From contig JACCIX010000873.1 of assembly GCA_025506515.1 (NCBI GenBank), positions 1-64,000 of the forward strand: a stretch of DNA of 64,000 nucleotides. The letters run 5' to 3'. Numbering within the stretch: position 1 is the stretch's first letter; the number at the start of each line of letters is the position of its first letter. The notes below the pieces were generated by a model. That model was not told where the DNA came from, searched no databases, and was given only the letters and a program-made list of their open reading frames with translations. This DNA comes from Flaveria trinervia. Its lineage: Eukaryota; Streptophyta; Magnoliopsida; Asterales; Asteraceae. Positions 13,309 through 25,100 of the stretch are shown piece after piece. The position numbers and the translations under genes were made by a program.

Positions 13309-14160
13309 TCATTTACCAAACCGAACTACGCCTTTCCATGGTGAGACTTTCAACAAAACCTTGTCACCAACCTGAAACTCTAAAGGTTTCCGTCTCTTGT
13401 CAGCATAACTCTTTTGCCTGTCCCGCGCTGCAGCCATACGGTTCCGTATCTGTATAATTTTCTCAGTCGTCTCATGAATTAACTCGGGACATGTTATCTG
13501 ACTATCACCAATTTCTACCCAGCAAACCGGTGATCGACATTTTCTCCCATACAACGCCTCGAAAGGTGCTGCCTGTATACTAGTGTGATAGCTGTTGTTA
13601 TAAGAAAACTCCACCAATGGCAGGTGAATTTCCCAGTTATTCCCGAAGTCAATCACCCAAGCACGTAGCATATCCTCCAACGTCTGTATAGTACGCTCTC
13701 TCTGACCATCCGTCTATGGATGATATGCAGTACTCATATCCAAACGTGTACCCAAGGATTTCTGCAATGATTGCCAGAAATGTGACGTGAAACGAGCTTC
13801 ACGGTCGGAGATAATTGAAATCGGTACCCCATGTCTCGAAACGATCTCCTTGAGGTACAGGCGAGTTAACTTCTCCATCTTATCGGTTTCCTTTATTGCA
13901 AGGAAATAAGCAGACTTTGTCAATCGATCCACAATAACCCATATCGTGTCACAACCAGTACTATTCCGGGGTAGCTTAGTAATGAAATCCATGGAGATTT
14001 GTTCCCATTTCCATATTGGAATCTCGGGTTGTTGTAATAGTCCGGATGGTTTTTGATATTTCACTTTTACCTTCGAGCAGGTCAAACACTTGCTCACGTA
14101 CGTAGCTACATCCGCTTTCATGTTAGGCCACCAATAGTGAGCCTTTAGGTCATGATACAT
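13309..14160 (-). pseudogene. Ty3/gypsy integrase, unit 2 (zinc finger and core)
   Basis: Two adjacent same-family frames (13714-14160 and 13309-13680) together span the integrase. The first has MYHDLKAHYWWPNMKADV and CLTC of the zinc finger, then MDFITKLP, RLTKSAYF and SDREARFTSHFW. The second has LVEFSYNNSYHTSI, LYGRKCRSPVCW and VGDKVLLKVSPWKG. They are separated by a premature stop: plus-strand CTA at 13714-13716 reads TAG, where unit 1 has the Gln codon CAG. A second stop at 13309 ends the core. In a working element this would follow RNase H in one polyprotein. Confidence 0.88.
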
Positions 14161-14411
14161 CTTGTCGGATCACGATGTATAGAATACTTAGATTTGTGTG
14201 CCTCGCTCATAACTAAATCTCTCAGATTTCCATGAACAGACACCCAGAGTCTATCCATGAAATACCGAATTCCATCCTCTTTCACCACTAGCTGCTTATC
14301 CATTCCCCTTAACAATTCAGAACCAATATTTTCCACCTTTAAAGCTTCTATTTGTGCCTCCTTAACTTGTTCGGGCAGTTGGGTACTGATAGTAAGCTGT
14401 AAAGCTCGCAT
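14145..14411 (-). pseudogene. RNase H-integrase linker and start of integrase
   Basis: The 88-residue frame has the linker (MRALQLTISTQLPEQ), followed by ENIGSELLRGMDKQLVVK and the integrase N-terminal lead WVSVHGNLRDLV. It ends just after KYSIHR because of a 1-base shift relative to the neighbouring unit-1 reading. It lies directly upstream of the unit-2 integrase on the minus strand, as in an intact gypsy polyprotein. Confidence 0.75.
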
Positions 14412-14891
14412 CCGTCGGGTTTAGCTGTTTCCTTCCTGCTTAAAGCATCGGCAACTACGTTCGCCTTTCCCGATGATACTTAATTGCGCAATCATAATCA
14501 TTTAGTAGTTCCACCCAACGTCGCTGCCTCATATTCAACTCTTTTTGCTCAAAGATATGTTGAAGACTCTTGTGATCGGTGTAGATTGTGCACTTGGTAC
14601 CGTACAAATATGTCTCCAGATCTTTAAGGCAAAAACTACTGCACCCAACTCTAAGTCATGGGTAGTATAGTTCTTCTCATGAACCTTTAGTTGTCTCGAG
14701 GCGTAAGCTATCACCTTGTCTCGTTGCATCAAGACACAACCCAATCCTTGAATGGATGCATCGCAATACACCACAAAGTCATCTGTTCCCTCAGGTAATG
14801 CTAATATCAGGGCAGTAAAGAGTTTTGTTTTAATACTGAAAGCTGATTCTTGACTCTCAGCCCATTTGTATGTCGTTCCTTTGTGAGTCAA
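14412..14891 (-). pseudogene. Ty3/gypsy RNase H (frameshifted)
   Basis: The frame 14535-14891 carries FVVYCDASIQGLGCVLMQ (first catalytic Asp), VIAYASRQLKVHEKNY, then THDLELGAVVFALKIW, whose Glu is the second catalytic residue. After KIWRH the frame shifts, and the remaining conserved part (TDHKSL, FEQKELNMRQRRW) is read in another frame down to about 14412. The enzyme degrades the RNA strand of the RNA-DNA hybrid during reverse transcription. Unlike the second gypsy element at 62858, this copy keeps the DLEL segment. Confidence 0.87.
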
Positions 14892-14967
14892 GGCTGTGAG
14901 AGGTTGTGCGATCTTAGAAAATCCTTCTATGAATCGGCGGTAATATCCTGCTAATCCAGAAATTGCC

Positions 14968-15630
14968 TTATCTCGCTTGTGTTTTAGGTGTAGTCCAATT
15001 CTTTATCGCCTCAATTTTGGCACGATCAACGTGTATTCCTTTCTCATTAACAATATGACCTAGGAATTGTACCTCTCTTATCCAAAAGTCACACTTTGAG
15101 AATTTAGCATACAGCTGCTCATTTTTGAACAGTTCCAAGATCATTTGTAAGTGCTCTTCATGCTCCTCCTTGGTCCTGGAGTATATCAGTATATCATCGA
15201 TGAACACAATGACAAACTGATCAAGATAAGGTTTGCACACGCGGTTCATGAGGTCCATGAACACAGCAGGTGCATTAGTCAACCCAAAAGGCATGACCAA
15301 GAACTCATAATGACCATAACGAGTACGAAATGCAGTCTTGGGAATGTCTTCTTCTCGAACTCTGAGTTGATGATAACCAGATCTCAAGTCAATCTTCGAG
15401 TAATAGCTTGATCCTTGAAGCTGATCGAACAAGTCGTCGATACGAGGTAAAAGGTATCGTTCTTGACTGTTACTTTGTTTAACTCTCGATAATCGATGCA
15501 CATCCGGAATGTGCCATCCTTCTTCTTAACAAAGAGTACAGGAGCTCCCGAAGGTGATGGACTAGGTCAAATAAAGCCCTTATCCAGAAGCTCCTGAAGT
15601 TGTGACGACAACTCCTGTAGTTCGTTGGTG
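14968..15630 (-). pseudogene. Ty3/gypsy reverse transcriptase (broken)
   Basis: The main frame 14968-15501 reads LPRIDDLFDQLQGSSYYSK, DLRSGYHQLRV, TAFRTRYGHYEFLVMPFGLT and FIDDILIYSRT. The catalytic Asp pair of the FIDD box lies at 15193-15198. The N-terminal RT blocks (GAPVLFVKKKDG, MCIDYRELNK) continue upstream to about 15630 in a different frame, so at least one frameshift lies near 15480-15500. The C-terminal thumb (LGHIVNEKGIHVDRAKIEAI) is present and the frame breaks near 14968. The enzyme copies element RNA to cDNA in cytoplasmic virus-like particles. Confidence 0.9.
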
Positions 15631-15855
15631 CTAATCGATAAGTGCCCTCGCAATCGGAGCTGCGCCGGGAGTCAACTCAATCTGGAATTCCACTTGGCGG
15701 TGCGGTGGTAATCCAGGAAGATCTTCTGGGAACACCTCCGGAAAGTCGCGTACTACGGGAATATCCTCCATTCTCTTTTCTTCCTTTTGCTTATCGGTTA
15801 CGAGACAATACAATTCACCCTTAAAATCGATCCATTCCTTACTAAACTCATTCAA
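15631..15855 (-). pseudogene. Chimeric frame: satellite joined to gypsy protease-RT linker
   Basis: The 74-residue frame begins in satellite sequence (MNEFSKEWIDFKGELYCL) and crosses at about 15800 into the conserved gypsy linker DIPVVRDFPEVFPEDLPGLP. The join marks the 5' truncation point of the element. The satellite part is the ordinary minus-strand reading of the monomer, so the fused frame is most likely accidental. No start context, promoter or conservation supports its being a gene. Confidence 0.8.
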
Positions 15856-18800
15856 AACGCTCTACCACCATCTTCAAACGCTCTAACATACAAAATCCAA
15901 TATAACGAATCCAAAAAATAACTTTTGATCCTCATGTTTCTTATTTAGAATCGAGGCAACGATAAATGTTACAAAAGAAGAAGAAAAAGTTCGTATTCAC
16001 TCAATAACAATCCAAATTCAAATAACCATTATGGAATGATGGTAATCAAACTTTATTAATGAAACCAAATCTGTGAACAATGAATAAGAAATCAAACCAT
16101 GGTCCAAGATTAAAAAAATTTAGATTAACTTGTGTTTTACCCAAATTATGCGAGTATAGATTTGTGCAACCTAGTTGTCTTGAAAGCTTAACATAATGCA
16201 TGGAGAAAAAGTTCATACACAAGAATGTTAAATAGCAATACCTCTAGCACGGATTGTTTTTACTTCGTGTAACAATATGCAATCCTATGTGTATTCGTTT
16301 TTTAACATCCTCTTGAACTAATTTAATTAAATCCAAACATAAGGACAACCGAAATGAAACTTTATATTCGTAAATGAAAATATACACGTAGAGTTTAAAC
16401 CGTTATAAAACAAAGCACGAGACAATACAATTCACCCTTAAAATCGATCCATTCCTTACTAAACTCATTCAAAACGCTGTACCATCATCTTCAAACACTC
16501 TATCATACAAAATCCAATATAAAGAATCCAAATACTAACTTTTGATCCTCATGTTTCTTGTTTAGAATCGAGGCAACGATAAATGTTGCAAAAGAACAAG
16601 AAAAAGTTCGTATTCACTCAATAACAATCAAAATTCAAATTACCATTATGGAATGATGGTAATCTAACTTTACTAATGAAACCAAATGTGTGAACAATGA
16701 ATAAGATATCAAACCGCGGTCCAACATTAAAAATTTTTAGATTAACTTTACTCAAATTATGCGAGTATAGATTTGTGCAACCTAGTTGTCTCGAAAGCTT
16801 AACATAATGCATGGAGAACTAAGTACATACACAAGAATGTTAAGTAGCAATACTTCAAGAACGGATGGTTTTACTTAACGTATAACGTGCCTTCCTATGT
16901 GTATTCGTTTCTTAACACCCTCTTGAACTAATTTATTAAATCCAAACATAAGGATACCGAAATAACACTTTATATTCGTAAATGAGAATATACACGTAGA
17001 GTTTTAACTGTTATAAAACCAAGCACGAGACAATACAATTCACCCTTATAATCGATCCATTCCTTACTAAACACATTCAAAACGCTCTACCACAATCTTC
17101 AAACACTCTAGCATACAAAATCCAATATAACGAATCCAAATACTAACTTTTGATCCTAATGTTTCTTGTTTAGAATCGAGTCAACGATAAATGTTGCAAA
17201 AGAACAAGAAAAAGTTCGTATTCACTCAATAACAATCCAAATTCAAATAACCATTATGGAATGATGGTAATCAAACTTTATTAATGAAACCAAATGTGTG
17301 AACAATGAATAAGAAATTAAACCATGGTCCAAGATTAAAAAAATTTATATTAACTTGTATTTTACTCAAATTATGCGAGTACAGATTTGTGCAACCTAGT
17401 TGTCTCGAAAGCTTAACATAATGCATGGAGAACAAAGTACATACACCAAAATGTTAAATAGCAATACTTCTATCAGGGATTGCTTTTACTTCACGTAACA
17501 ACGTGCATTCCTATGTGTATTCGTTTCGTAACACCCTCTTGAACTAATTCAATTAAATCCAAACATATGGATAACCAAAATGACACTTTAATTCGTAAAT
17601 GAAAATATACACATAGAGTTTAGACTGTAATAATTCCAAGCACGAGACAATAAAATTCACCCTTAAAATCGATCATTCCTTACTAAACTCATTCAAAACG
17701 CTCTACCACACCATCTTCAAACGCTCTAACATACAAAATCCAATATAACGAATCCAAAAAATAACTTTTGATCCTCATGTTTCTTATTTAGAATCGAGCA
17801 ACGATAAATGTTACAAAATAAGAAGAAAAAGTTCGTATTCACTCAATAACAATCCAAATTCAAATAACCATTATGGAATGATGGTAATCAAACTTTATTA
17901 ATGAAACCAAATCTGTGAACAATGAATAAGAATCAAACCATGGTCCAAGATTAAAAAAATTTAGATTAACTTGTGTTTTACCCAAATTATGCGAGTATAG
18001 ATTTGTGCAACCTAGTTGTCTTGAAAGTTTAACATAATGCATGGAGAAAAAGTTCATACACAAGAATGTTAAATAGCAATACCTCTAGCACGGATTGTTT
18101 TTACTTCGTGTAACAATATGCAATCCTATGTGTATTCGTTTTTTAACATCCTCTTGAACTAATTTAATTAAATCCAAACATAAGGACAACCAAAATGAAC
18201 TTATATTCGTAAATGAAAATATACACGTAGAGTTTAAACCGTTATAAAACAAGCACGAGACAATACATTCACCCTTAAAATCGATCCATTCCTTACTAAA
18301 CTCATTCAAAACGCTGTACCACATCTTCAAACACTCTATCATACAAAATCCAATATAAATAATCCCAATACTAACTTTTGATCCTCATGTTTCTTGTTTA
18401 GAATCGAGGCAACGATAAATGTTGCAAAAGAACAAGAAAGTTCGTATTCACTCAATAACAATCAAAATTCAAATTACCATTATGGAATGATGGTAATCTA
18501 ACTTTATTAATGAAACCAAATGTGTGAACAATGAATAAGATATCAAACCGCGGTCCAACATTAAAAATTTTTAGATTAACTTTACTCAAATTATGCGAGT
18601 ATAGATTTGTGCAACCTAGTTGTCTCGAAAGCTTAACATAATGCATGGAGAACTAAGTACATACACAAGAATGTTAAGTAGCAATACTTCAAGAACGGAT
18701 TGGTTTTACTTCACGTTATAACGTGCCTTCCTATGTGTATTCGTTTCTTAACACCCTCTTGAACTCATTTTATTAAATCCAAACATAAGGATAACCGAAA

Positions 18801-19473
18801 TAACACTTTATATTCGTAAATGAGAATATACACGTAGAGTTTTACTGTTATAAAACCAAGCACGAGACAATACAATTCACCCTTAAAATCGATCCATTCC
18901 TTACTAAACACATTCAAAACGCTCTACCACAATCTTCAAACACTCTAGCATACAAAATCCAATATAACGAATCCAAATACCAACTTTTGATCCTAATGTT
19001 TCTTGTTTAGAATCGAGTCAACGATAAATGTTGCAAAAGAACAGAAAAGTTCGTATTCACTCAATAACAATCCAAATTCAAATAACCATTATGGAATGAT
19101 GGTAATCAAACTTATTAATGAAACCAAATGTGGAACAATGAATAAGAAATTAAACCATGGTCCAAGATTAAAAAATTTATATTAACTTGTATTTTACTCA
19201 AATTATGCGAGTACAGATTTGTGCAACCTAGTTGTCTCGAAAGCTTAACATAATGCATGGAGAACAGTACATACACCAAAATGTTAAATAGCAATACTTC
19301 TATCAGGGATTGCTTTTACTTCACGTAACAACGTGCATTCCTATGTGTATTCGTTTCGTACACCCCTCTTGAACTAATTCAATTAAATCCAAACATATGG
19401 ATAACCAAAATGACACTTTAAATTCGTAAATGAAAATATACACATAGAGTTTAGACTGTAATAATTCCAAGCA
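15801..19473. repeat. Higher-order block: two copies of a three-monomer unit (~1.84 kb)
   Basis: Unit 1 runs about 15801-17642 and unit 2 about 17643-19473. The same ordered markers recur at a 1830-1842-bp offset: CTCTAACATACAAAATCC, then the rare AACAATATGCAATCC, then CCGCGGTCCAACATT, then TATCAGGGATTGC. Unit boundaries are arbitrary to within a monomer. Confidence 0.8.
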
Positions 19474-22400
19474 CGAGACAATACAATTCACCTTTAAATC
19501 GATCTATTCCTTACTATACTCATTCAAAACGCTTACTCACCACATCTTCAAACGCTCTAGCATACAAAATCCAATATAACGAATCCAAATAATAACTTTG
19601 ATCCTCATGTTTCTTGTTAAGAATCGAGGCAACGATAAATGTTACAAAGAAGAAGAAAAAGTTTGTATTCACTCAATAACAATCCAAATTAAATAACCAT
19701 TATGGAATGATGGTAATCAAACTTTATTAATGAAACCAAATGTGTGAACAATGAATAAGAAATTAAACCATGGCCCAAGATTAAAAAATTTAGATTAACT
19801 TGTATTTTACCTAAATTTTGCGAGTATAGATTGTGCAACCTAGTTGTCTCGAAAGCTTAACATAATGAATGGAGAACAAAGTACATACACAAGAATGTTA
19901 AATAGCAATACTTCTATCAGGGATTGGTTTTACTTCACGTAACAACGTGCATTCCAATGTGTATTCGTTTCTTAACACCCTCTTGAACTAATTCAATTAA
20001 ATCCAAACATATGGATAACCGAAATGACACTTTAAATTCGTAAATGAAAATATACACGTAGAATTTAGACTGTAATAAAACCAAGCACGAAACAATTCAA
20101 TTTACCCTTAAAATCGATCTATTCCTTACTAAACTCATTCAAAATGCTCTACCACCATCTTCAAACGCTCTAGCATACAAAATCCAATATAACGAATCCA
20201 AATAATAACTTTTCATCCTCATGATTCTTGTTTAGAATCGAGGCAACGATAAATGTTGCAAAAGAACAAGAAAAAGTTCGTATTCACTCAATAACAATCA
20301 AAATTCAAATAACCATTATGGAATGATGGTAATCAAACTTTATTAATGAAACCAAATGTGTGAACAATGAATAAGAAATTAAACCATGGTCCAAGATAAA
20401 AAAAATTAGATTAACTTGTATTTTACCCAAATTATGCGAGTATAGATAGTGCAACCTAGTTGTCTCAAAAGCTTAACATAATGAATGGAGAACAGAGTAC
20501 ATACACAAGAATCTTATACAGCAATACTTCTAGCATGGAGTGTTTTTCCTTCATGTAATAATGTGCATTCCTATGTGTATTCGTTTCTTAACACCCTCTT
20601 GAACTAATTCAATTAAATCCAAACATATGGATAACCGAAATGACACTTTAAATTCGTAAATGAATATACACGTAGAGTTTAGACTGTAATAAAACCAAGC
20701 ACGAGACAATACAATTCCCCTTAAAATCGATCCATTCCTTGCTAAACTCATTCAAAACGCTGTACCACCATCTTTAAAACTCTAGCATACAATTCCAATA
20801 TAACGAATCCAAATACCACTCTTGATCCTCATTTTCTTGTTTAGAATCGAGGCAACGATAAATGTTGTAAAAGACAAGAAAAAGTTCGTATTCACTCAAT
20901 AACAATCAAAATTCAAATAACCATTATGGAATGATGGTAATCAAACTTATTAATGAAACCAAATGTGTGAACAATGAATAAGAAATTACCACGGTCCAAG
21001 ACTAAAAAAATTTAGATTAACTTGTATTTTACCCAATTATGCGAGTATAGATTTGTGCAACAAGTTGTCTCGAAAGCTTAACATAATCATGGAGAAAAGT
21101 CATACCAAGAAGTGAAATAGCAATACTTCTAGCACGGAGTGTTTTTACTTCACGTAATAACGTGCATTCCTATGTGTATTTGTTTCTTAAAATCCTCTTG
21201 AACTAATTAAATTAAATCCAAACATAAGGATAACCGAAATGAAACTTTAAATTCGTAAATGAAAATATACACGTAGAGTTTAAACTGTAACAAAACCAAG
21301 CACGAGACAACAATTCATCCTTAAAATCGATCTATTCTTTACTAAACACATTCAAAACACTCTACCACCATCTTCAAACGCTCTAGCAATCAAAATCCAA
21401 TATAACAAATCCGATAATAACTTTTGCTCCTGATGTTTCTTGTTTAGAATCAAGGCAACGATAAATGTTGCAAAACAACAAGAAAAAGTTCGTATTCACT
21501 CAGTAACAATACAAATTCAAATTACCATTATGGAATGATGGTAATCAAACTTTATTAATGAAACCAAATGTGTGAACAATGAATAAGAAATCAAACCATG
21601 GTCCAAGATTAAAATTTTTTTACATTAACTTGTCTTTTACTCAAATTATGCGAGTATAGATTTGTGCAACCTAGTTGTCTCGAAAGCTTAACATAATGCA
21701 TTGAGAACAAAGTACATACACAAGAATGTTAAATAGCAATACTTCTAGCAAGAATTGTTTTTACGTCCCGTAACAACATGCATTCCTATGTGTATTCGTT
21801 TCTTAACATCATCTTGAACTAATTTAATTAAATCCAAACAAAAGGATAACCGAAATGAAACTTTAAATTCGTAAATGAGAATTTACACATAGAGTTAAAA
21901 TCCTTATAAAACCAAGCACGAGACAATACAATTCACCCTGAAAATCGATCCATTCCTTACTAAACACATTCAAAACGCTGTACCACCATCTTCAAACACT
22001 CTAGCACACAAAATCCAATATAATGAATCCAAATACCAACTCTTGATCCTCATGTTTCTTGTTTAGAATCGAGTCAACGATAAATGTTGCAACAGAACAA
22101 AAAAAGTTTGTATTCACTCAATAACAATCCAAATTCAAATTACCATTATGGGACGATGCTAATCAAACTTTATTAATGAAACCAAATTGTGAACAATTAA
22201 TAAGAAATCAAACCATGGTCCAAGATTAAAAAATTTCAGATTTACTTGTATTTTACCCAAATTATGCGAGTATAGATTTGTGCAACCTAGTTGTCTCGAA
22301 ATCTTAACATAATGAATAGAGAACAAAGTACATACACAAGAATGTTAAATAGCAATACTTCTATGAGGGATTGTTTCTACTTCACGTAATAACATGCATT

Positions 22401-25100
22401 CCTATGTGTATTAGTTTCTTAACACCCTCTTGAACTAATTTAATTAAATCCAAACATATGGATAACCGAAATGACACTTTAAATTCATAAATGAAAATAT
22501 ACACGTAGAGTTTAAACTGTAATAAAACCAAGCACGAGACAATACAATTCATCCTTAAAATCGATTTATTCCTTACTAAACTCATTCAAAACGCTCTACC
22601 CCCATCTTCAAACACTCTAGCATACAAAATCAATATAACGAATCCAAATACTAACTTTTGATCCTCATGTTTCTTGTTTAGATCGATGGAGGCAACGATA
22701 AATGTTGCAAAAGAACAAGAAAAAGTCGTATTCACTCAATAACAATCCAAATTCAAATTACCATTATGGGACGACGGTAATAAAACTTATTAAGGAAACC
22801 AAATGTGTGAACAATGAATAAGAAATCAAACCGCGGTCCAACATTAAAAATTTTTAGATTAACTTTACTCAAATTATGCGAGTATAGATTGTGCAACTAG
22901 TTGTCTCGAAAGCTTAACATAATGCATGGAGAACTAAGTACATACACAAGAATGTTAAATAGCAATACTTCAAGAAGGATTGGTTTTACTTCACATAATA
23001 ACGTGCCTTCCTATGTGTATTCGTTTCTTAACACCCTCTTGAACTCATTTTATTAAATCCAAACATAAGGATAACCGAAATAACACTTTATATTCGTAAA
23101 TGAGAATATACACGTAGAGTTTTAACTGTTATAAAACCAAGCACGAGACAATACAATTCACCCTTAAAATCGATCCATTCCTTACTAAACACATTCAAAA
23201 CGCTCTACCACAATCTTCAAACACTCTAGCATACAAAATCCAATATACGAATCAAATACTAACTTTTGATCCTCATGTTTCTTGTTTAGAATCGAGTCAA
23301 CGATAATGTTGCAAAAGAACAAGAAAAAGTTCGTATTCACTCAATAACAATCCAAATTCAAATAACCATTATGGAATGATGGTAATCAAACTTTATTATG
23401 AAACCAATGTGTGAACAATGAATAAGAAATTAAACCATGGTCCAAGATTAAAAAAATTATATTAACTTGTATTTTACTCAATTATGCGAGTACAGATTTG
23501 TGCAACCTAGTTGTCTCGAAAGCTTAACATAATGCATGGAGAACAAAGTACATACACCAAAATGTTAAATAGCAATACTTCTATCAGGGATTGCTTTTAC
23601 TTCACGTAACAACGTGCATTCCTATGTGTATTCGTTTCGTAACACCCTCTTGAACTAATTCAATTAAATCCAAACATATGGATAACCAAAATGACACTTT
23701 AAATTCGTAAATGAAAATATACACATAGAGTTTAGACTGTAATAATTCCAAGCACGAGACAATACAATTCACCCTTAAAATCGATCTATTCCTTACTATA
23801 CTCATTCAAAACGCTCTACCAACATCTTCAAACGCTCTAGCATACAAAATCCAATATAACGAATCCAAATAATAACTTTGATCCTCATGTTTCTTGTTAA
23901 GAATCGAGGCAATGATAAATGTTACAAAAGAAGAAGAAAAAGTTCGTATTCACTCAATAACAATCCAAAATTAATAACCATTATGGAATGATGGTAATCA
24001 AACTTTATTAATGAAACCAAATGTGTGAACAATGAATAAGAAATTAAACCATGGCCCAAGATTAAAAAAATTTAGATTACTTGTTTTTACCTAAATTATG
24101 CGAGTATAGATTGTGCAACCTAGTTGTCTCGAAAGCTTAACATAAGAATGGAGAACAAAGTACATACACAAGAATGTTAAATAGCAATACTTCTATCAGG
24201 GATTGTTTTACTTCACGTAACAACGTGCATTCCATGTGTATTCGTTTCTTAACACCCTCTTGAACTAATTCAATAAATCCAAACATATGGATAACCGAAA
24301 TGACACTTTAAATTCGTAAATGAAAATATACACGTAGAGTTTAACTGTTAATAAAACCAAGCACGAGACAATTCAATTCACCCTTAAAATCGATCTATTC
24401 CTTACTAAACTCATTCAAAATGCTCTACCACCATCTTCAAACGCTCTAGCATACAAAATCCAATATAACGAATCCAAATAATACTTTTCATCCTCATGAT
24501 TCTTGTTTAGAATCGAGGCAATGATAAATGTTGCAAAAGAACAAGAAAAAGTTCGTATTCACTCAATAACAATCAAAATTCAAATAACCATTATGGAATG
24601 ATGGTAATCAAACTTTATTAATGAAACCAAATGTGTGAACAATGAATAGAAATTAAACCATGGTCCAAGATAAAAATTAGATTAACTTGTATTTTACCCA
24701 AATTATGCGAATAGATAGTGCAACCTAGTTGTCTCGAAAGCTTAACATAATGAATGGAGAACAGAGTACATACACAAGAATCTTACAGCAATACTTCTAG
24801 CATGGAGTGTTTTTCCTTCACGTAATAATGTGCATTCCTATGTGTATTCGTTTCTTAACACCGTCTTGAACTAATTTAATTAATCCAAGCATAAGGATAA
24901 CCGAAATGACACTTTATATTCGTAAATGAGAATATACCGTAGAGTTTAAACCGTTATAAAACCAAGCACGAGACAACAATTCACCCTTAAAATCAATCCA
25001 TTCCTTGCTAAACTCATTCAAAACACTGTACCACCATCTCAAACACTCTAGCATACAAAATCCATGTAACGAATCCAAATACCAACTTTTGATCCTCATT
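18548..25100. repeat. Higher-order repetition at ~4.28 kb (seven-monomer spacing)
   Basis: The ordered markers CCGCGGTCCAACATT, TATCAGGGATTGC and CATGATTCTTG recur from 18548, 19301 and 20221 to 22831, 23582 and 24496, offsets of 4283, 4281 and 4275 bp. About 2.3 kb of each end matches well. The intervening monomers are less clearly paired. Confidence 0.65.

Larger units (their letters stand above)
12588..14322 (-). repeat. Tandem duplication unit 2 (1735 bp) in the gypsy element
   Basis: Second copy of the integrase-chromodomain-PPT-LTR-end segment. Small differences from unit 1 include single-base indels and a unit-2-specific stop codon at 13714-13716. Both units share a stop codon (plus-strand TCA at 11575 and 13309), so that defect predates the duplication. 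Confidence 0.9.
8321..15800 (-). mobile_element. 5'-truncated Ty3/gypsy chromovirus with internal tandem duplication
   Basis: On the minus strand the order is RT, RNase H, integrase and chromodomain (unit 2), a 160-bp piece of LTR, integrase and chromodomain again (unit 1), then a complete 3' LTR. Protein motifs identify a Ty3/gypsy element. The chromodomain-like C-terminus of integrase (FVEEPVEVMDREVKTL) and the long LTR suggest the Tekay/Del group of chromoviruses. The 5' LTR, primer site, gag and protease are absent. The element ends at 15800 inside the protease-RT linker and abuts satellite at a different monomer phase. No right-hand TSD can be found. It is non-autonomous in its present form. 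Confidence 0.88.

Noticed and set aside
11334..13457. Plus-strand frames of 129-136 residues present in both duplication units
   Set aside because: Exact antisense of integrase and chromodomain coding sequence; duplicated only because the unit is duplicated.
15631..15855. Satellite-gypsy fusion frame as a new gene
   Set aside because: The satellite half is the ordinary minus-strand reading of the monomer and the gypsy half is a truncated linker. No promoter or conservation is visible.
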